64,000 nucleotides of DNA, taken from Bidens hawaiensis (lineage: Eukaryota > Streptophyta > Magnoliopsida > Asterales > Asteraceae). The translations under genes were made by a program, and so were the position numbers. Positions 9,934 through 20,200 of the stretch are shown in pieces; position 1 is the first letter of the stretch, and every line of letters begins with the position of its first letter. The notes under the pieces were generated by a model. The model was not told where the DNA came from. It saw nothing but the letters and a program-made list of their open reading frames with translations, and searched no databases. The stretch spans positions 248,001 through 312,000 of the forward strand of contig JAIQDT010001743.1 of NCBI GenBank assembly GCA_021521415.1, in the 5' to 3' direction.

Positions 9934-9941
9934 TATATATA
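9934..9941 (+). promoter_or_regulatory. TATA box of Copia A LTR
   Basis: TATATATA at the expected place in the LTR, directly after the dyad row. The same sequence is at 23522-23529 in the 3' LTR. Transcription would start about 30 bp downstream. Confidence 0.7.
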
Positions 9942-10168
9942 GTGAACTACTGTTCACTTTAATTATGAGTTGAGAAAAAGAGTTTTTGAGTAATTGCTCT
10001 CTCTCAAGCTTCACCTTAACATTATTCATCTAATATATTGATAATATATACACATACATAACATTAAATCAAGGTTAATTATGAGCTAGATCCTTAGGTG
10101 TTCTAATCGGATATTCACAGATCTGAGATCTGTTATTGTTATCGATTGCTAATCCGAGAACCAACAAG

Positions 10169-10180
10169 TGGTATCAGAGC
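10169..10180 (+). promoter_or_regulatory. primer-binding site of Copia A
   Basis: TGGTATCAGAGC, two bases after the LTR end, complementary to the 3' end of plant initiator tRNA-Met. Confidence 0.93.
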
Positions 10181-11336
10181 TGTTGGTGCTCATTACACTT
10201 GATTTGGTGTTTTAATTGTAATTGTTATTGTTATTAAGTTTTTCGGTTTTGTTTGGTTTTGAATCAATTTTGATTTGAATTGATTGATTTATGGATAATT
10301 TGGGTTGAGTTTGTGTTGGTTAAGGTATTGGATAGGTGTGGATTAAAGGAATTGAGGTGTGGATTGGATTTGTGTGTTTTGGATTTGGATTCGATTTAAG
10401 TTTGAAACAGGGGTGTGTTTTTGGTCAAATTGATTTGGTTTAAGGTGTTAATCGGATACGAGATTATGTGTATTGGATTCGGATTTGGTTTACGAGGATT
10501 TTGGTAGGTTATTTGTGCATTCTGGTTGAGTAACGAGGTTGTATTACGAATTTGTTATTGTTGGGTTTCTGGGTTTAATCTTCAAAATTTCTGGAAAAAT
10601 TGTTTGAAGATTTGAAGATTTGAAGATGAATGTAATTCATCTTCTTCCTGGTGATTCGCTATATGTTTCACGGTGATTCGTTATCAACTGTGTTACTTCG
10701 TTACCTAGTTCGTTAAATCAATTCGTGTGAGTTATTGGTTCGTGTTATCTAGTTCGTTAACTAGTTTAACCGATTCATGTGGCACGTGTTCTTCTTGGGA
10801 TTTGTGTCATAACAACTTTTGCCACGTGGCATAAGGTGTCAGAGTTTGTTACAAAACGGTTGTAACAACCTGATTCGCTATAGTGTGATTCGCTAATCAA
10901 CTGTAGCTGATTCGTTATATTAATTCGCTAAGCATTTTTAGTGATTCGTTACTGATTATCATTTGATTTGCTAAACTAATCCTTTGTGATTCGTTTGGTC
11001 GATTCATTAAGTTGACTTGTGATTCGCTAAGTTGACTTGTGATTCGCTAAATCTTCATCCCATTCATTATCTGTTTCGCCATTTGGTTGATTCATTAACT
11101 TTATTTGTGATTCGTTAAGTTGACTTTTGATTCGCTAAAACACTCACCTCATTCGTTAAGGTACTTCGTTGCTGACCAGTCTTAACTTTGTTAAGGGTTG
11201 ATTCGTTAAACATTGTTCACAGTTCGCTATAAACTGTTCACAGTTCGCTATAACTGTTCACAGTTCGCTATAACTGTTCACTGATTCGTTAAGCTATTTC
11301 ACTATTTGATTCGTTAAACACTTAAATTTTTCAAAA
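10181..11336 (+). repeat. Copia A leader with TTCGYTA word array
   Basis: Untranslated leader between primer site and gag, with no ORF. From 10660 to 11315 the word TTCGCTA or TTCGTTA, usually preceded by GA or G, occurs about twenty times, nearly all in the same orientation, with further one-mismatch copies. At 11214-11274 it forms three direct repeats of 20-21 bp (TGTTCACAGTTCGCTATAAC). The array ends about 25 bp before the gag ATG. Confidence 0.9.
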
Positions 11337-14300
11337 ATGGCTAGTATGTATGCATTAGCGTCTCAAAACATGTTGATGCAACAGATGTTGCAACTTGATA
11401 CCGAGATAGGTTCACATTCGAAATGTCCACGTTTGATGAAGTTCAGTGACTTTGCCAAGTGGGAACCTCGGTTTCGTGCACATTTGGGATCTGTTCATCC
11501 TGACTGCTCATATTGTCTTGATGAAGTTTATGTTGCACCAATGATTGGTGATGATACTATTGGGTATACTCCTAAAGCTGTTTCTCAATACTCACAAGAA
11601 GAGAAGAAAGCTTTAGAAATCAAGATAAAAGCACATTCTACTTTGACTATGGCATTACCAGAAAATATCTTTCATCAAGTTGGTAGTATCAAGAGATGTG
11701 CGTCTTTATTTCAACATCTGCGTATGAGAAGAGGGGGAAACACAGCTGAGAGTAAGAAAGTGATGCTCAAGTTTCAGTTTTGAAACTTTAATCTATTAAA
11801 GGGAGAAACAGTTAAAGAGATGACTACAAGATTTAGTCATTTAATTGCTAAAATGGACAAGATGAAAATGGAAATTTCTGAAAGGGATAAAATTGACACT
11901 GTTAAAAGTGTGCTTCCAAGTTCCTACTCAACATTTCTAATGGTTTTGAAAGAAAATGACTATTTTGTGAATGAAGACTTGACGGCACTTGAATTTCTAC
12001 AAAAGATCGAAGCTAGAGAATATGATCTTAAGTGTCAAAAATCCTCCAAAGAAAATCAAGATCCAGCTTTCTATGGTGGAAGTATACCTCTTAGTTCAAC
12101 GATCTCTCCAATCACTGCTTTTCTTACTCATGCTGCAAGTGAAAAAGAATCAACTATGTTTAATGATCCAAAAGTTTGTTTCTACTCTGCTGGCAATTCG
12201 GGTGGTTCTGGAAGTTCAACTAATACCAATCCATTTGCTACACCACCTAGTGTTAATATGAAAGAAGCTGAGCAAAACTTTGCTTTTCTGACGGCTTTTA
12301 TGTCTTCATATGAAAACTTAGTGAGTAGTAAGATTGCCACAAGTGATTTAACAGATGAGGACTATGATCAGATAGATCAAGATGATCTAGAAATCATGGA
12401 TTTAAAATGGAACATGGCTATGATCGTTCGTAAAGTTAAAAGATTCATGCAGAGAACTGAAAAAGATCTTCCAGCTTTAAACAAAAAGTTGGGTTTTGAC
12501 AAATTAAAGGTAAAGTGTTATAATTGTCAAGAATTTGGGCATTTCGCGAAGGAATGTGACAAACCAAGGAAAGAATACACCGGACCTCGTGGTCAAAGTC
12601 AAAATGCTTCTACACCACGAGGAAGTGATGCTGAAAAGAAACCATCTTCTTCTACAACACAAGCAATGTTAGCAGATGGAACTGATTGGTCACAACGGTT
12701 ACTATCCAATGATGTTCAAGCAAATTTGGCTATGTTTGGGTTACATAAAGAGTGTCAAGATGCTACTGGTAGTGAGATGTCTTCCGATAATGATTCTGGA
12801 TCTGATTCTGATGACTCTTGTGACAAGCCTTCTGAATCAATGTTTGCTTGCATGGCCAAGATCAATGAGGTTAGTAACTCTATTTCTGCTACTTCATTTG
12901 TTAAAGCATCATGTGTTGACTGTGAATCTAACAAATCTAAGTTAGAAGCATTGAAAAATCAAAATGATAATCTTATAAGAGAAATTGCTTCTTTTAAGGA
13001 TACTTATCGACAATCTCTTGAATCTCAATGGAGATCTCGAGAAAAGATTGAAGCATTGTCGACAAGTAACCACGATCTCAAAGCCGAGTTATCTGTGAAA
13101 ATGACCATTAATGACCAAAAGTTTCAGGAAATTTTGAAACATCGTTCTAAGATAACTGAGCTTGAGAATGAGGTTCTTGAGTTGAAGAACAAATTGGGGA
13201 AATTTAGGAATTCATCTTTTCTGTTGAATGAAATTATTGAAGTATCTGGAAAACAAAAAGATTCCAAGAAAAGTATTGGTTTTGTTGAAATTCCACCACC
13301 TTTTCATAATGATTATAAAATTAATCCTTTTGCAAGAAAAGAAGAGGATTTGATTCAAAAAGATTCTGTGATTTCTGAAAAACCTAAATTGATTAAACCT
13401 GAAATTGTCAAACCCCAAGTTGCTCCTCAAAAACCTCATGTGGAAAGTAAAAAGGTCTTTGTTGAAAATGTTGACAAAGTGATTATTGAGGATGTGTTTG
13501 AACCTGAGATAATACACAAGAATAAGAACATTCCTAGTTCTAATCATATTCTTTGCGAACCTCAAGAGGTTGAGGAAGCTGTGTATGGTTCATTCAAGTC
13601 TCAAGTGAACAAGGAAGAAACTGTGAAAACCAAACCAGTGAGGGAAAAGAAGTTAGTTAAACCAAAGATTTCTGACGAGGACTTAATGCGTTTCATTAAT
13701 CCTCCGATTTCTAAGTCTTCATCGGCTAGAGTTTTTAAGTTAAAGGGAATGGATATGATGTTCACTGAAAAACATATTCCAATAAGTATTATCAAACCTG
13801 AACTTATTGAGAGTGTTTTTATGAATGAAACTTCAAAAATTCAAGAACTTGAACGTGTGTATGCTTAAACAAAAACATCAGTTCAATTTGACTCATTGAC
13901 TAAGGCAAAACAATTTTTAAAACAATCTAAGAAAATTAATTTTGTGAAGTCAACTGGAACAGATACACTTAAAAGTTTTTCGAACTGTTCTAATTTATAT
14001 TTTTATTTAAAGAAGAAATCTGAATTATCTGATGAGTTTGCTAAGAGCATGACTAAAAATGTGAGTCATCATCAACCGTCTGCATCATTTATTCCAATTA
14101 CTTCTCAACATCATCATGTAGACATGCGAAGTTGTTTTCTTTGTGGTCAACAAGGTCATGTTGTGAGGAATTGTAGTCAGCAGAACTATCAGAATCTTCA
14201 TCCTTTTATCAAGGACAAATCTAAGCCAATTCCATTGGTCAAGGAGATCCTGAAATGACCTGTGTCGTATGCTGATGATACTCATATTTTGTTCTCTAAT

Positions 14301-14552
14301 GTGAATCCTCAGAAGGTTCTTCATGTCAATGAGACACATGGTCAAGTGAAACCAAAATTTGTTACAACTGAACCCATATGTCAGAACAAGAACTCAAACA
14401 TTGTTCAGGCAGCTTACTTAAGAAGAAAGTCTAGGAAGCCGGTAACTTATTCACAAGTGGCTGAACAACAGTTGAAATTTATTCAAGTTAATGATCAAAG
14501 AGAAAAACAAAAGGTGCCCAAGACTGAGGCCTGGGCTGCCTTTTTGAACTAA
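11337..14552 (+). pseudogene. gag: Copia A gag, with in-frame stops
   Basis: Gag forms the RNA-packaging particle. One frame runs from ATG 11337 to 14552 (about 1,070 codons, long for Copia) and is broken by TGA at 11781-11783, TAA at 13866-13868 and TGA at 14256-14258. Visible parts are the capsid-like N-terminal region (LGSVHPD, then FSHLIAKMDKMKM), a CCHC zinc knuckle CYNCQEFGHFAKEC near 12516, a Ser/Asp-rich linker, a long coiled coil (about 12940-13200), a Lys/Pro/Val-rich segment, and a second knuckle CFLCGQQGHVVRNC near 14132. Copia B shows the same knuckle, coiled coil, second-knuckle order. With LTRs so alike, the first stop is probably a recent mutation; the later two might be part of the normal expression strategy. 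Confidence 0.85.
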
Positions 14553-14572
14553 TCACTTTTGTTTATGTGTAG
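14549..14572 (+). other. splice-acceptor-like sequence between gag and pol
   Basis: The gag frame ends in a TAA inside CTAAT (14549-14553, matching the plant branch-point consensus). A T-rich stretch and ATGTGTAG (AG at 14571-14572) follow, and the pol frame begins directly after with [16 protein letters not shown]. Copia B has the same arrangement at 51491-51515. No matching donor was identified. Confidence 0.4.
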
Positions 14573-14608
14573 GGTTCATCCAAGACCATTTCTGGTGAAA
14601 ACTGGATC

Positions 14609-17600
14609 ATGGATAGTGGATGTTCTCGTCATATCACTGGAAATCTCAACCTCTTATCAAATGTGAGAAATATTCAAGGGGGTTATGTAGCATTTGCAGG
14701 GAATTCTGGGGGCATGATCACACAAGAGGGTGAAGTTTCAAATGGTTACATTACGTTTGAGAAAGTGAATTATTGCGACAAAGTTGATCATAACTTATTG
14801 AGTGTATCGCAGATTTGTGATAAAAAGTACACTACGATATTTACTGACAAAGAATGTCTTATCTTAAAACCGGATTATGTTATCCCCGAGGACATGGTTG
14901 TCATGCGATCGCCACGATCAAATGATATTTATGTCTTAAATATGAGCTCTAAGGTATCCACATCGATCGAAACATGTTTTGTCTCGAAAGCAACCGAGAA
15001 AGACTCGATTCTATGGCATCGTAGAATGGGTCACATACATGTCAGAAAGATGAATTATTTAATGGCAAATGACTTAGTTGAGGGTGTCTCGTTAAAGAAT
15101 TTTAAGTTATCTGATCACTGCTTTGCATGCAAAAAGGGCAAGCAGAAGAAGAAGACACATCCCTCTAAGTTATTGAATTCCATTGATACTCCTCTTGAAC
15201 GACTTCATATGGATTTGTTTGGTCCAGTGAATCGTGCGAGTATTTCTGGAGACTGGTATTGTCTTGTAGTGACTGATGATTATTCAAGATACTCTTGGGT
15301 GTTATTTATGAGTTCAAAGGATCAAACACCGGTTTTGGTACGAAATCTTATTACTAAGATCGAGTCACTGTATAAACAAAAAGTGAGGAGAATCCGAAGT
15401 GATAATGGTACTGAATTCAAAAACACTATATTGGATTTCTTTTGTATTCAAAATGGAATTCACCGAGAATATAGTGCACCTTATGTACCTCAACAAAACG
15501 GTGTTGCTGAACGGAAAAATAGAACTCTGATTGAAGCTGCACGCACAATGCTTGCTGATTCAAAGCTTCCTGTCCAATTCTGGAATGAGGCAGTGAATAC
15601 AGCTTGTTATACGCTTAATCGAATTCTAACTGTGAAACGACTCAAGAAAACAAGCTACGAGATCTTAAATAATAGAAAACCTAATTTAAAGTACCTGGAA
15701 CTATTTGGGTGTCCGTGTACTATGTTGAAGAAGGATTCGGGTAAATTTGAAGAAAAAGCTATCGAAGGTTTTTTCTTGGGATATGCATCTCCAAAGAAAA
15801 GGGTTTTTAATTTCACATCTGGTTGTGTTGAAGAATGGTACCATGTGGACTGTCAAAAGTACATAACTCCTCCTCAAGGGAAAGGTCCAGACTGGATGTT
15901 TGACTACGATAGTTTATTTAATTCATTCACTCCTTCGACTGAACACATCGATGAAGATCTGGTTCGAGCATACTTTGAAGATCATTTGACTACTCCAAGA
16001 TTTTCAAGTTCTAATGAAGTTGAATCTCAACTAGATGCCCCAACTGAAGAATCTCAAGTCGTTTCTCCAGTTGCTATTGATAATGCTTCTACTTCTTCTG
16101 ATGATGATCAAGCTGAAACTCAAGTTATTGACCTTGACAGTGATAATGTTTCATCTTCCGAGTTGGGTGAACATTACACTAACTTATTTGATAATGTTGT
16201 TGTTCCTGAGAATCCCACTCTTCGGATTCATGGATATCATCCACAGGAAAACATCATTGGAGAACTTGATGTGGGCGTTCGTACACGTCATCAAGTTGCT
16301 TCGTCAAGTAATTATAACATATTGTGTGCTTACACGAACTTACATTCTTCGGGAATTGTGAATCTTGCTAAATTCTATTGCTTTCTATCTCAAGTTGAGC
16401 CAAAGACAGCTCGTAAGGCACTTGAAGATCCTTCTTGGGTAGAAGCTATGCAAGAAGAATTACAGCAATTTGCACGTTTGGGTGTTTGGGACTTAATAGA
16501 CAAACCTGCTAGAGTCAAGAAAGCCATTCCGACTAAATGGGTATTTAAGTGTAAAAAGGACGATCGAGGGGTGATTGTCAGAAACAAAGCACGTCTAGTG
16601 GTGCAAGGTTTTCATCAGCAAGAGGGTATTGATTACACAGAGGTATATGCTCCAGTTGCAAGATTAGAGTCGATTCGAATCTTCCTGGCTTATGCAGCTT
16701 ATAAGAATATCAAGGTCTATCAAATGGATGTTAAAAGTGATTTTCTCAATGGTGAATTACACGAGGAAGTGTTTGTCCAACAACCACCTGGTTTTGAAGA
16801 TCCTGATTATCCGGACCGTGTTTACCGATTAAACAAGGCCCTGTATGGTCTACATCAAGCCCCGAGAGCTTGGTATGGCACGCTCACCGACCATCTGACA
16901 GATAATGGCTTCAAACGAGGAACTGTTGACTGCACTTTATTTCATAAAACTGTTGGTGACGATCTTCTTCTAGTCCAGATTTTTGTCGACGATATTATTT
17001 TTGGGTCTACGAACGACACATTGTGTAAGGAGTTCGAGAAGTCCATGCAAACAAAGTTCGAGATGAGCTCGATGGGAGAGATGAATTTCTTTTTAGGGTT
17101 GCAGGTTCACCAGTCTGCTCACGGAATTTTTATTCACCAGACTAAGTTTGTGAATGACGTCTTGAGCCGATTCAAGATTTCTGCCGAAAAAATCCCTTCT
17201 ACTCCTCTTCTAGTAGGGCACAATTTATCACCGGATGAATTGGAGGATTCCGTTGATCCTACCCTCTATCGTGCCATGATTGGTTATTTAATGTATTTAA
17301 CGGCTTCTCGCCCTGATATTATGTTTGCTGTTTGTCTTTGTGCTAGGTATCAAGCAAGTCCACGAGTGACTCACCTAGCTGCAGTCAAGAGAATTCTTCA
17401 GTATTTGAGGGGAAATCCAGACATCGGGTTGTGGTACCCCAAGGATGATACTTTCGATCTTACTGCCTACTCAGACTCAGATTATGGAGGATGCAAGATC
17501 AATTTCAAATCAACGACTGCAGGATGTCAATTTTTAGGAAATCGGCTTGTTTCCTGGAAGTGTAAGAAGCAGACAACGGTCTCCACTTCAACCGCCGAAG

Positions 17601-17944
17601 CTGAGTATGTTGCAGCCTCGAGTTGCTGTTCCCAGGTTTTGTGGATACAACAACATTTTCGCGACTACGGTTTGAAGTTTCTTACTACTCCTATTTTGAT
17701 TGATAATTCTGCTGTTATTAGTATCACCAAGAATCCCGTACAACATTCTATAACGAAATATATCGAAATTCGATATCATTTTATACGGGATTTCTATGAA
17801 AAGAAATTAATTGATCTTGAGAAAGTACACACTGATTTTCAGAAAGCCGATCTGTTTACTAAAGCTTTTGACAAAACGCATTTTAAATTTTTGCTTGATT
17901 TAAACGGATTGAAGACCTTCGCTGATATCCTTAAACAAGGATGA
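14609..17944 (+). CDS. pol: Copia A Pol polyprotein (protease, integrase, RT, RNase H)
   Basis: A single intact 1,111-residue frame. Residues 2-8 are the aspartic protease active site DSGCSRH. About 134-175 holds the integrase zinc motif (H-x-H-C-C, from WHRRMGHIH to CFACKKG). The integrase catalytic acidic residues lie in DLFGPV (about 201), RSDNGTEF (about 262) and GVAERKNR (about 299). Reverse transcriptase runs from about 608 to 900 with the metal-binding FVDDI near 792 in place of the usual YVDD. RNase H has AYSDSDYGG near 953 and STAEAEYV near 995. The coding sense extends upstream of the first ATG (GENWIMDSG), so that ATG may not be the true start; it lies in a different frame from gag. 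One oddity is DVKSDFLNG where most Copia have DVKSAFLNG. The ORF looks competent to make all enzymes, though the gag stops make autonomous activity doubtful. Confidence 0.95.
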   Translation: MDSGCSRHITGNLNLLSNVRNIQGGYVAFAGNSGGMITQEGEVSNGYITFEKVNYCDKVDHNLLSVSQICDKKYTTIFTDKECLILKPDYVIPEDMVVMRSPRSNDIYVLNMSSKVSTSIETCFVSKATEKDSILWHRRMGHIHVRKMNYLMANDLVEGVSLKNFKLSDHCFACKKGKQKKKTHPSKLLNSIDTPLERLHMDLFGPVNRASISGDWYCLVVTDDYSRYSWVLFMSSKDQTPVLVRNLITKIESLYKQKVRRIRSDNGTEFKNTILDFFCIQNGIHREYSAPYVPQQNGVAERKNRTLIEAARTMLADSKLPVQFWNEAVNTACYTLNRILTVKRLKKTSYEILNNRKPNLKYLELFGCPCTMLKKDSGKFEEKAIEGFFLGYASPKKRVFNFTSGCVEEWYHVDCQKYITPPQGKGPDWMFDYDSLFNSFTPSTEHIDEDLVRAYFEDHLTTPRFSSSNEVESQLDAPTEESQVVSPVAIDNASTSSDDDQAETQVIDLDSDNVSSSELGEHYTNLFDNVVVPENPTLRIHGYHPQENIIGELDVGVRTRHQVASSSNYNILCAYTNLHSSGIVNLAKFYCFLSQVEPKTARKALEDPSWVEAMQEELQQFARLGVWDLIDKPARVKKAIPTKWVFKCKKDDRGVIVRNKARLVVQGFHQQEGIDYTEVYAPVARLESIRIFLAYAAYKNIKVYQMDVKSDFLNGELHEEVFVQQPPGFEDPDYPDRVYRLNKALYGLHQAPRAWYGTLTDHLTDNGFKRGTVDCTLFHKTVGDDLLLVQIFVDDIIFGSTNDTLCKEFEKSMQTKFEMSSMGEMNFFLGLQVHQSAHGIFIHQTKFVNDVLSRFKISAEKIPSTPLLVGHNLSPDELEDSVDPTLYRAMIGYLMYLTASRPDIMFAVCLCARYQASPRVTHLAAVKRILQYLRGNPDIGLWYPKDDTFDLTAYSDSDYGGCKINFKSTTAGCQFLGNRLVSWKCKKQTTVSTSTAEAEYVAASSCCSQVLWIQQHFRDYGLKFLTTPILIDNSAVISITKNPVQHSITKYIEIRYHFIRDFYEKKLIDLEKVHTDFQKADLFTKAFDKTHFKFLLDLNGLKTFADILKQG

Positions 17945-18328
17945 CTATCTTTATTTTCTGTCATATTTTTCTTTTAAAATTTATTTTGGTTTTAGGGGGT
18001 GAAAATCTAGAAAATACAAAAAGAGTGTTTTTCGTTTGTATAGATAAAATCTAAAAACATTAAAAAATTTTCAAAATTAAAAAAGTATTATGATTTCTGT
18101 CTTTAATGTTTTTCTTTTAAATATTTAGAAAAACTAAAAACATTTTTAAAATTTTGAAAAACCAAAAAGAATGTGATTTATGTTTTGTACAGAAAAATCC
18201 GAAAATCCAAAAAGATTGTGAAGTTTATTTTGTTTATAAGAAAATTGAAAAAGACAAAAATATTATGTTTTTAAAGTTTGTATAGAGAAAAACCAAAAAG
18301 ATTTTTGCAGGCGTTTTTAGATTATTTT

Positions 18329-18424
18329 ATCGCTGAAAATTATGTCGGTTATTTAAGTTTGTGAAGCATGCTTGCATGTCTTGGTCCTATTATTCACTTG
18401 TGAACTGATGTTTAGCCATTTATT
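18329..18424 (+). ncRNA. shared structured element after pol (copy A)
   Basis: Contains GCTGAAAATTATGTCGGTT, then hairpin GCATG-CTTG-CATGT (18366-18379), TTGGTCC, hairpin TTCA-CTTG-TGAA (18393-18404), and TAGCCATTTA. The same order occurs twice after pol in Copia B (54967-55065 and 55112-55210). It is probably a cis-acting part of the element RNA rather than a separate RNA gene. Confidence 0.55.
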
Positions 18425-18904
18425 TATGAACTTAAGTTAACTGTGCTTTAATTGAACAAATTAATCATATCACAAAAATACTTGAATTTGTGTTATTAGA
18501 TTTATGTGGATAACAATACCAATGACCGACTTATCGACAGTCATAATATCGCTGAAATATAAACCTGTGATGGAAAAGCAATTTGGTCAATATGATTCTC
18601 TGCTCAAACTCAACAAAAATACAAAAATATGTACTGTTTTTGATAAATCATTAAAAAAAACAAAAAGATTGTCTATTTTTAATTGTTCGGATATTCTTTT
18701 GTAAATACATTCTTTATTTTTTATAAAATACCAAAAATATTTTTGTTTTTAAGTTATGTTTCGGAAAACTGAAACGTTTTTAACGTATTTGGTTGTCGGG
18801 ATAAAAAGATTCTCGATAACCTAATTTATTTATTTATTCATTTACTTATCTATTTAATTCATTTAATTATTTCATTTAAAATTAAATAAAAGATTTTATT
18901 TCGT

Positions 18905-19165
18905 TAAAATCCAGTTCGTTATTTATGGATAACGAACTAGGTGATTCTTTAGCGAACTAGCTTCTGGTTCGCTAACCTAATTCGCTTCCGCACTCTGTAA
19001 CGAATCATCCCTTCGTTATGCATATTTAACGATTCGCGTCACGAATCATGTCTTGATTCGCTACTTTAATTTAACGAATCAAGTAGCGATTCGCCAACAT
19101 AAGGTAACAAATTGAGTTAGCGAATGGGCTATTTCGTTAACTTTAATTTAAACGAATCGTCTGAT
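18905..19165 (+). promoter_or_regulatory. TTCGYTA dyad cluster before internal TATA box
   Basis: About fifteen TTCGTTA/TTCGCTA words or complements. Perfect dyads are AGTTCGTTAT 18913-18922 with 18929-18938 (10 bp, 6-base loop) and CTTGATTCG 19052-19060 with 19075-19083 (9 bp). The cluster ends about 40 bp before TATATAAG at 19200. Confidence 0.75.
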
Positions 19166-19199
19166 TCCTACAAGCTGTACCTCGGGTTGCGTGCAATGT

Positions 19200-19207
19200 T
19201 ATATAAG
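19200..19207 (+). promoter_or_regulatory. possible internal TATA box for the extra ORF
   Basis: TATATAAG, followed by the 8-bp dyad CGAACAGT/ACTGTTCG at 19217-19237. The LTR promoter has the same order: word dyads, TATATATA, then dyad AGTGAAC/GTTCACT. It lies 1.0 kb before the extra-ORF ATG. Confidence 0.45.
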
Positions 19208-19804
19208 ACAAGAAAACGAACAGTCTTCCACTGTTCGCCTTCTTCCTTCACCTTTAAGAAACCCTGTTCAAATTTTCTCTGAAATCTCGACTTTCTTGTT
19301 TGGATATTTCAAGGATATATTTGAGTTTCTAAGATATAGCTGATCATGGCGATATAGTTTTCGTCAAAAATGGCTACCAGTTGATAGTTAAATTATGAAC
19401 TTTTAAGAGTTTAAGGGTTTCCGAAGTTTTGAAATCCATTTGTGTATAATTTATGTTAATAACTGTATGATTTTGATGTCATTGTGATCAGAATCATATT
19501 CCGATACCCTTGGTGGGCTTCAATCATGATTTGATTGTTGTTTGCCGGGTTAATTATAGTTTTGTGTTATTGGTGTTTTACAGTAGGTTCGTCTAACCTA
19601 TGTACTTAGAGATTTTGAGTCTTAATCTCATTCATCTTCGATTACGAACGTAATTCCGAGTACACCGAGCTCATTATTGCGATGATTCGACGATAGTTAT
19701 GGCCTAATCGTCCCCGGGTTCATATTGTTGACTATCTATGTTCATCCTAATTTTGACCTTGACTTTGTGAAGTCAAAGAACAAGTCTTAATTATGACCAT
19801 TCAT

Positions 19805-20040
19805 TAGTCTTAGCGAATTGGAACTGTTTCGTGTCCAATTCGTTAATATGTTACATGAACTAGCTAAGTGAATAAGATGTTACATGAATCAGATATGGAT
19901 TCGCTTAAAATATAACGAACTAGCGTGTTGTTCGTCAAAATTAAATAGTAATTCGCTATGTTCAGTTCGTTAAAGTATTTACTTGATAGCGACTCGCCTG
20001 ATTCGTTATCTTATTATAACGAATCAGTGTGATTCCCAAC
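19805..20040 (+). repeat. second TTCGYTA cluster, before the extra-ORF start
   Basis: About ten words in both orientations, including a perfect 12-bp dyad CTGATTCGTTAT 19998-20009 with 20016-20027 (6-base loop CTTATT). It ends about 160 bp before the ATG at 20201. Confidence 0.8.
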
Positions 20041-20200
20041 GAATGACAATTTTTTTTTTAAAATAAATTAATTTCAATATTCATTTAATTTAATTAAAGG
20101 ATTTAAATCGTCTAATACGTAAATAGATTAATTACACATATTTTTTGATTATATATTTTGATATCTATTCTCATATTCGGTTTTCTTTATACAGTAAAAC

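Larger units (their letters stand above)
9665..10166 (+). repeat. 5' LTR of Copia A
   Basis: Starts TGTTAGTGCACGG and ends GAGAACCAACA. U3 carries a row of hairpins at 9776-9924, a TATA box TATATATA at 9934-9941, then a small dyad AGTGAAC/GTTCACT at 9941-9958 near the expected RNA start. Confidence 0.95.
17945..20200 (+). other. Copia A spacer between pol and extra ORF
   Basis: A noncoding 2.26 kb. 18000-18330 has AT-rich repeats of an AAAACCAAAAAGATT type. 18329-18424 is the shared structured element described separately. 18905-19160 and 19805-20040 are TTCGYTA clusters in both orientations. 19200-19207 is a TATA-like TATATAAG followed by a CGAACAGT/ACTGTTCG dyad. The stretch at 19240-19800 has pyrimidine-rich, leader-like sequence. 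The 66-residue ORF at 18504-18704 has no recognisable feature and I do not regard it as a gene. Confidence 0.8.

Noticed and set aside
11214..11274. CRISPR-like array
   Set aside because: Direct repeats without unique spacers, in a plant retrotransposon leader.
12676..12945. Alternative-frame ORFs within Copia A gag
   Set aside because: Gag reading frame with knuckle and coiled coil is the supported one; the others are overlaps.
18504..18704. 66-residue ORF in the Copia A spacer
   Set aside because: No homologue in the Copia B spacer, Lys/Ile-rich, no recognisable motif.
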